This document shows, in pieces, positions 7,752-10,086 of a DNA stretch of 10,086 bases; position 1 is the first letter of the stretch; each line of letters begins with the position of its first letter. Made by a program: the position numbers and the translations under genes. The stretch comes from Oscillospiraceae bacterium (GTDB taxonomy: Bacteria > Bacillota > Clostridia > Saccharofermentanales > Saccharofermentanaceae). Location of the stretch: NCBI GenBank assembly GCA_902803695.1, contig CADCQX010000438.1:1-10086 (forward strand), read 5' to 3'. Under the pieces are notes generated by a model. The model saw only the letters and a list, made by a program, of their open reading frames with translations, did not search any database and was not told where the DNA came from.

Positions 7752-7778
7752 CTTACAAAATTGTTAGATTAGTGTAAG
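7752..7778 (+). other. Weak inverted repeat just after the glycosyltransferase gene
   Basis: CTTACA (7752-7757) and TGTAAG (7773-7778) form a six-base-pair stem around a 15-base loop, directly after the stop codon at 7750. No T-tract follows, so it is not a convincing intrinsic terminator. It may be a weak pause or RNA-stability element, or chance in AT-rich sequence. If it does not terminate, operon transcripts would read on through the small gene at 7861 to the terminator at 8085. Confidence 0.25.
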
Positions 7779-7810
7779 CAGAATCGATAGTTAATATTTG
7801 GCGTCAGTTA

Positions 7811-7821
7811 TATCATATACT
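7811..7821 (+). promoter_or_regulatory. Possible -10 region for the small gene
   Basis: The stretch contains two overlapping -10-like hexamers, TATCAT (7811-7816) and TATACT (7816-7821), each one base from consensus. Neither has a good -35 box at the right distance: TTGGCG at 7798 is too close, and TTAATA at 7791 gives a 19-base spacer. It lies 40-50 bases before the ATG at 7861. A weak or activated promoter is possible. Confidence 0.3.
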
Positions 7822-7860
7822 CACAGGAAGAGAAAATCGGACAGAAGGGAGATATATGAA

Positions 7861-8049
7861 ATGAATGACGCCAGAACTTTTTATGAGTTAACTTCTGATG
7901 AGCTGAATGAACTTAAAGTGATCATGCTCTTCAGTGATGACGAAGAGTTCTATGAAGATATCGATGAGATCTCCTACAATTCTGTTAAACAGAAATTCGG
8001 AAACCTGAGGTTCAGGCGTGAAGACTTCGCTTGCAACCTGATTGCTTAA
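7861..8049 (+). CDS. Small acidic protein of unknown function (62 aa)
   Basis: I do not recognise this gene with certainty. It encodes 62 residues starting MNDARTFYELTSDELNELK and ending in a basic-aromatic patch, RFRREDFACNLIA. The middle is strongly acidic (SDDEEFYEDIDE). There is no signal peptide, membrane helix or cysteine pattern. Small clostridial and phage proteins with an N-terminal FYELT-DEL helix and a C-terminal EDF-CN end exist to my recollection, but I cannot name a function. A good ribosome binding site, AAGGGAG at 7845-7851, lies nine bases before the ATG at 7861, which favours this start over the in-frame TTG at 7798. The gene sits 110 bases after the sugar operon and just before a strong terminator, so it could be the last cistron of the operon or a single-gene unit. 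Confidence 0.7.
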   Translation: MNDARTFYELTSDELNELKVIMLFSDDEEFYEDIDEISYNSVKQKFGNLRFRREDFACNLIA

Positions 8050-8061
8050 GACACTCTCTTT

Positions 8062-8079
8062 TTCATAACACTTCATAAC
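8062..8079 (+). repeat. Direct repeat of TTCATAAC with 10-base period
   Basis: TTCATAAC occurs at 8062-8069 and again at 8072-8079, one helical turn apart, between the stop of the small gene and the terminator stem. Such phasing can reflect a protein binding site, but eight bases twice in AT-rich DNA may also be chance. Confidence 0.35.
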
Positions 8080-8084
8080 CCTAT

Positions 8085-8122
8085 AAAAGCACCTATTTGC
8101 ACCCCCGCAGACAGGTGTTTTT
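8085..8122 (+). terminator. Intrinsic (Rho-independent) terminator after the small gene
   Basis: The left arm AAAAGCACCT (8085-8094) pairs with AGGTGTTTTT (8113-8122), giving ten base pairs with one G-T wobble. After a single A/C mismatch the stem continues as TTTGC (8096-8100) with GCAGA (8107-8111), including one T-G wobble, closed by a six-base ACCCCC loop. The run of T at 8118-8122 supplies the U-tract, followed by ACTTT. It lies 35 bases after the small gene's stop and ends the upstream transcription unit before the next promoter. The A-run on the left arm means it could also work on the other strand. Confidence 0.8.
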
Positions 8123-8140
8123 ACTTTAGAAAATTTACAG

Positions 8141-8170
8141 GTGACAAAAAAGTCTGATATCTGATATCAT
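8141..8170 (+). promoter_or_regulatory. Sigma-A-type promoter with extended -10 for the WYL regulator genes
   Basis: A -35 box GTGACA (8141-8146, five of six to TTGACA) is separated by 18 bases from TATCAT (8165-8170, five of six to TATAAT). TG at 8162-8163 followed by one base gives an extended -10. Transcription would begin near 8177, leaving a leader of about 20 bases before the ATG at 8197. A tandem heptamer CTGATAT (8154-8160 and 8161-8167) overlaps the -10 and could be an operator. Confidence 0.7.
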
Positions 8171-8196
8171 ATGAACTAAAGTTGGGGGAAAGAGTT

Positions 8197-9387
8197 ATGA
8201 TCGATCGGAACATGATTGACGACATCAATGTCATTCGTGAAGTTTCGCGCAAGTATCATTCGCGCGGATTTAATTCGTCTGCTTTCCTTCAAGGTTCTGT
8301 AGTTAATACGGTCGATTCGTATATGGGCGAGCAGGTCAAATTTGCTGCCGACGAGAACGGTGAATATGTCTACAAGACCATTGACAGCCGCGATCTTCCG
8401 AAGAGCCACCTTATGCAGCTCTGGAGGATGAAGAAGATCGATGAGTTTGATTTCAACGTTCATTTCTATATCCTGGATATCCTTCATAATGAGGAAAAGA
8501 CTGCACAAGAGGTCTACAAGATCTCAAGCGGTTATGCAAAAGAGTTCGATCCCGATTACGTTATCGATAAAGAACGTTTCTTCAAGAAGATTGAGAAATA
8601 TGTTGAAGACGGTCTCCTTGTAAAAAGAGAAGAAAACGGTGTAAATCTCTACACCATGGCGCCTCGTACTAAGATACCGGGGCCGGAGCTGCTCCGATTC
8701 TTCACTGAGATCGCTCCTTGCGGAACAGTTGGTTTTTCCATTGAGTATAAGAGACAATACGTCAAATCATTCTTCCAGTTCAAGCATCACTTTACGGCGC
8801 TTGCCTTTAATGACGGCATTCTTGTTAACATTTTCGAGGCCATCTCGAAAAGACTCACACTCGTTCCGATCCTTTTCGATGAAGGAAAGACTAACAAGAT
8901 AGTTCCGTTGAAAGTCTTATCCGGAACTCATGCGGGAAGAGATAGATTGGCGTGCTATGATCTCGTGACGAACAGTTTTAATAGCATCAGGATCGATGAG
9001 ATAAGGGAATTCGAATTCGGTGAAAAGTACGACGAGTACGATGCCAGATATGACGAACTGGAAAAGATGAGAGAGCACGTCTGGATCTTTACTTATGGCG
9101 AGAAACTCGAGCATGTAATGTTTGAACTTCAGTTCGAACCTGCCGAGGATTATGTCCTTTTGAGACTTAACAGAGAAAAGCGATTCGGAAAGATCACCAA
9201 GCTTTCAGAAGGTTACGTCAGATTCGAAGCTGATGTTACCGATACTTTCGAGATCACTCCGTGGATCAGGACTTTCTCGGGATGGATCACTAAGATCGAA
9301 CTGTCCAATAAAGAAGCACTGAAGAAGTTTAAAGATGATCTAAAAGCAATGAACGAGATGTACGGAGGCAACGATGGAACTGTTTAA
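8197..9387 (+). CDS. WYL-domain transcriptional regulator (winged helix, WYL and WCX regions)
   Basis: This 396-aa protein is most likely a cytoplasmic WYL-family regulator. Residues about 90-155 form a winged-helix-like region, from YILDILHNEEKT through a recognition-helix segment to VEDGLLVKREENGVNLY. Residues about 195-285 fit a WYL domain, although the namesake W-Y-L is degenerate (RLACYDL). The end of that domain, SIRIDEIREFEFG, keeps the RI-D-I pattern. The last 100 residues (from HVWIFTYG) match the WCX extension, ending GWITKIELSN and a terminal helix. WYL domains are thought to sense ligands such as nucleic-acid pieces or nucleotides and control DNA-damage, phage-defence or metabolic genes. 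The ATG at 8197 was preferred over TTG at 8182 because GGGGGA (8184-8189) sits seven bases upstream. The next gene overlaps its end by 14 bases, suggesting a two-protein unit like PafBC. Confidence 0.78.
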   Translation: MIDRNMIDDINVIREVSRKYHSRGFNSSAFLQGSVVNTVDSYMGEQVKFAADENGEYVYKTIDSRDLPKSHLMQLWRMKKIDEFDFNVHFYILDILHNEEKTAQEVYKISSGYAKEFDPDYVIDKERFFKKIEKYVEDGLLVKREENGVNLYTMAPRTKIPGPELLRFFTEIAPCGTVGFSIEYKRQYVKSFFQFKHHFTALAFNDGILVNIFEAISKRLTLVPILFDEGKTNKIVPLKVLSGTHAGRDRLACYDLVTNSFNSIRIDEIREFEFGEKYDEYDARYDELEKMREHVWIFTYGEKLEHVMFELQFEPAEDYVLLRLNREKRFGKITKLSEGYVRFEADVTDTFEITPWIRTFSGWITKIELSNKEALKKFKDDLKAMNEMYGGNDGTV

Positions 9388-10086
9388 TGAGTATTCCAAT
9401 ATGCTTTTCGGTATAAGCGGATATCTCCTGTATCTGGCCGAGCTCCGTAAGGTGACATCCCAGGATGTCACGGATATGATCATTGCCTGCAGCAGTGTTT
9501 TCAAAGAAGAAGAGATAAAGGATTTTCTGGCGAGCAAATCAAATAAGCTCTTAAGAGCTGACGGTTCCACTGTGCTTAAGAAATATCCTTCCATGCCATT
9601 GACCACTCTTCAGAAGAGATGGCTTAAGGCTATATCTCTGGATCCGAGATTCAAATTGTTCGGAGAAGAATTGGAAGGTCTGGAAGATGTCGAACCGCTC
9701 TACACCCGGAAGGAATATGAGATATATGACAAATTTCAGGACGGTGATCCGTACGAGAAGGAAGCATATATCAAGAATTTCATGACGGTAGTTAAAGCTA
9801 TCAAAGAGGGAGCAACTTTGGATATCTCCGTAAGGACCAGATCGGGTCACAGAAGAAAGGTCCTGATGCTTCCTTCAAAGATCGAGTATTCGGATAAGGA
9901 TGATAAGTTCAGAGTCCTTGGAAGCGGCGATAAAGTCAATATGAAGAACATCATTACCGCTGAGAGATCGGAAAAGAAGATATCGCACGCGAGCGACGAT
10001 GATTATGTTGTCCGCAATGAAGTAGTCTTCCGCCTGATCAATCCTGATATAGATGACATGATGAACTACTTCTCGCACTTTGCAAA
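9374..10086 (+). CDS. Second WYL-domain protein, 3'-truncated by window edge
   Basis: An open frame of 237 codons runs from the ATG at 9374 to the window end without a stop. GGAGG at 9364-9368 lies five bases before the start, and the first 14 bases overlap the preceding gene in another frame, so the pair is translationally linked. The N-terminal 80 residues are helical (MELFNEYSNMLFGISGYLL), followed by the segment TTLQKRWLKAISLDPRFKLF, which I recall as typical of clostridial WYL proteins. A WYL-like beta region (about residues 140-205) contains ISVRTRSGHRRKVLMLPSKI and EYSDKDDKFRVLG; the W-Y-L triad is again absent. The C-terminus, likely 70 or more residues, is missing. Its N-terminal part shows no obvious winged helix, so it may act with the first protein as the non-DNA-binding partner; this is inference. 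Confidence 0.72.
   Translation, partial: MELFNEYSNMLFGISGYLLYLAELRKVTSQDVTDMIIACSSVFKEEEIKDFLASKSNKLLRADGSTVLKKYPSMPLTTLQKRWLKAISLDPRFKLFGEELEGLEDVEPLYTRKEYEIYDKFQDGDPYEKEAYIKNFMTVVKAIKEGATLDISVRTRSGHRRKVLMLPSKIEYSDKDDKFRVLGSGDKVNMKNIITAERSEKKISHASDDDYVVRNEVVFRLINPDIDDMMNYFSHFA

Noticed and set aside
7752..7778. Intrinsic terminator directly after the glycosyltransferase gene
   Set aside because: The stem has only six base pairs, mostly A-T, with a 15-base loop and no T-tract, so it is listed only as a weak inverted repeat.
7798..7860. TTG start at 7798 extending the small gene by 21 residues
   Set aside because: No ribosome binding site precedes it, the extension is basic and unlike the rest, and the possible -10 elements at 7811-7821 would lie inside it.
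1..10086. CRISPR arrays, insertion sequences, tRNA or rRNA genes, attachment sites
   Set aside because: No spaced repeat series, transposase or integrase motif, or tRNA-like fold was seen; almost all of the window is accounted for by protein genes.

Overview
The window looks like a chromosomal segment from a low-to-mid GC Gram-positive anaerobe of the class Clostridia. The reasons are the strong AGGAG-type ribosome binding sites, tight gene packing with ATGA overlaps, AAG/ATC/CTT-rich codon use, and a tandem pair of WYL-domain regulators of the clostridial type. The genus cannot be fixed from the sequence alone. All convincing genes are on the + strand.

Positions 1-7750 hold seven closely packed genes that read as one operon for making and exporting an unusual deoxysugar. 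In order they are: (1) the 3' part of an RfbH/DdhC (E1)-type 3-dehydrase acting on a CDP-4-keto-6-deoxyhexose, with its PLP-lysine replaced by histidine and all four cluster cysteines kept; (2) a GtrA-family membrane protein; (3) a DRE-TIM aldolase-type enzyme with an extra Rossmann-like C-terminal domain; (4) a HAD phosphatase; (5) an acetolactate-synthase-like thiamine diphosphate enzyme; (6) an extended SDR sugar epimerase/reductase; (7) a GtrB/DPM1-like family 2 glycosyltransferase with two C-terminal membrane helices.

The combination of an E1 dehydrase, a ThDP enzyme and an SDR reductase matches the known logic of yersiniose biosynthesis in Yersinia pseudotuberculosis: E1/E3 deoxygenation, YerE two-carbon transfer to C4, then YerF reduction. 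My inference is that the operon makes a CDP-linked branched-chain 3,6-dideoxyhexose. The GtrB-like enzyme would load it onto undecaprenyl phosphate, and GtrA would help move it across the membrane for decoration of a cell-surface polymer. The aldolase and phosphatase are not part of the Yersinia pathway and are the least explained members. The cytidylyltransferase, 4,6-dehydratase and E3 reductase expected for the pathway would lie upstream, outside the window.

Positions 7751-8196 hold a small gene of unknown function (62 aa), a good intrinsic terminator after it, and then a clear promoter with an extended -10 element. Positions 8197-10086 hold two overlapping WYL-domain regulator genes, the second cut by the window end. 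They appear to be a separate transcription unit with no evident link to the sugar operon.
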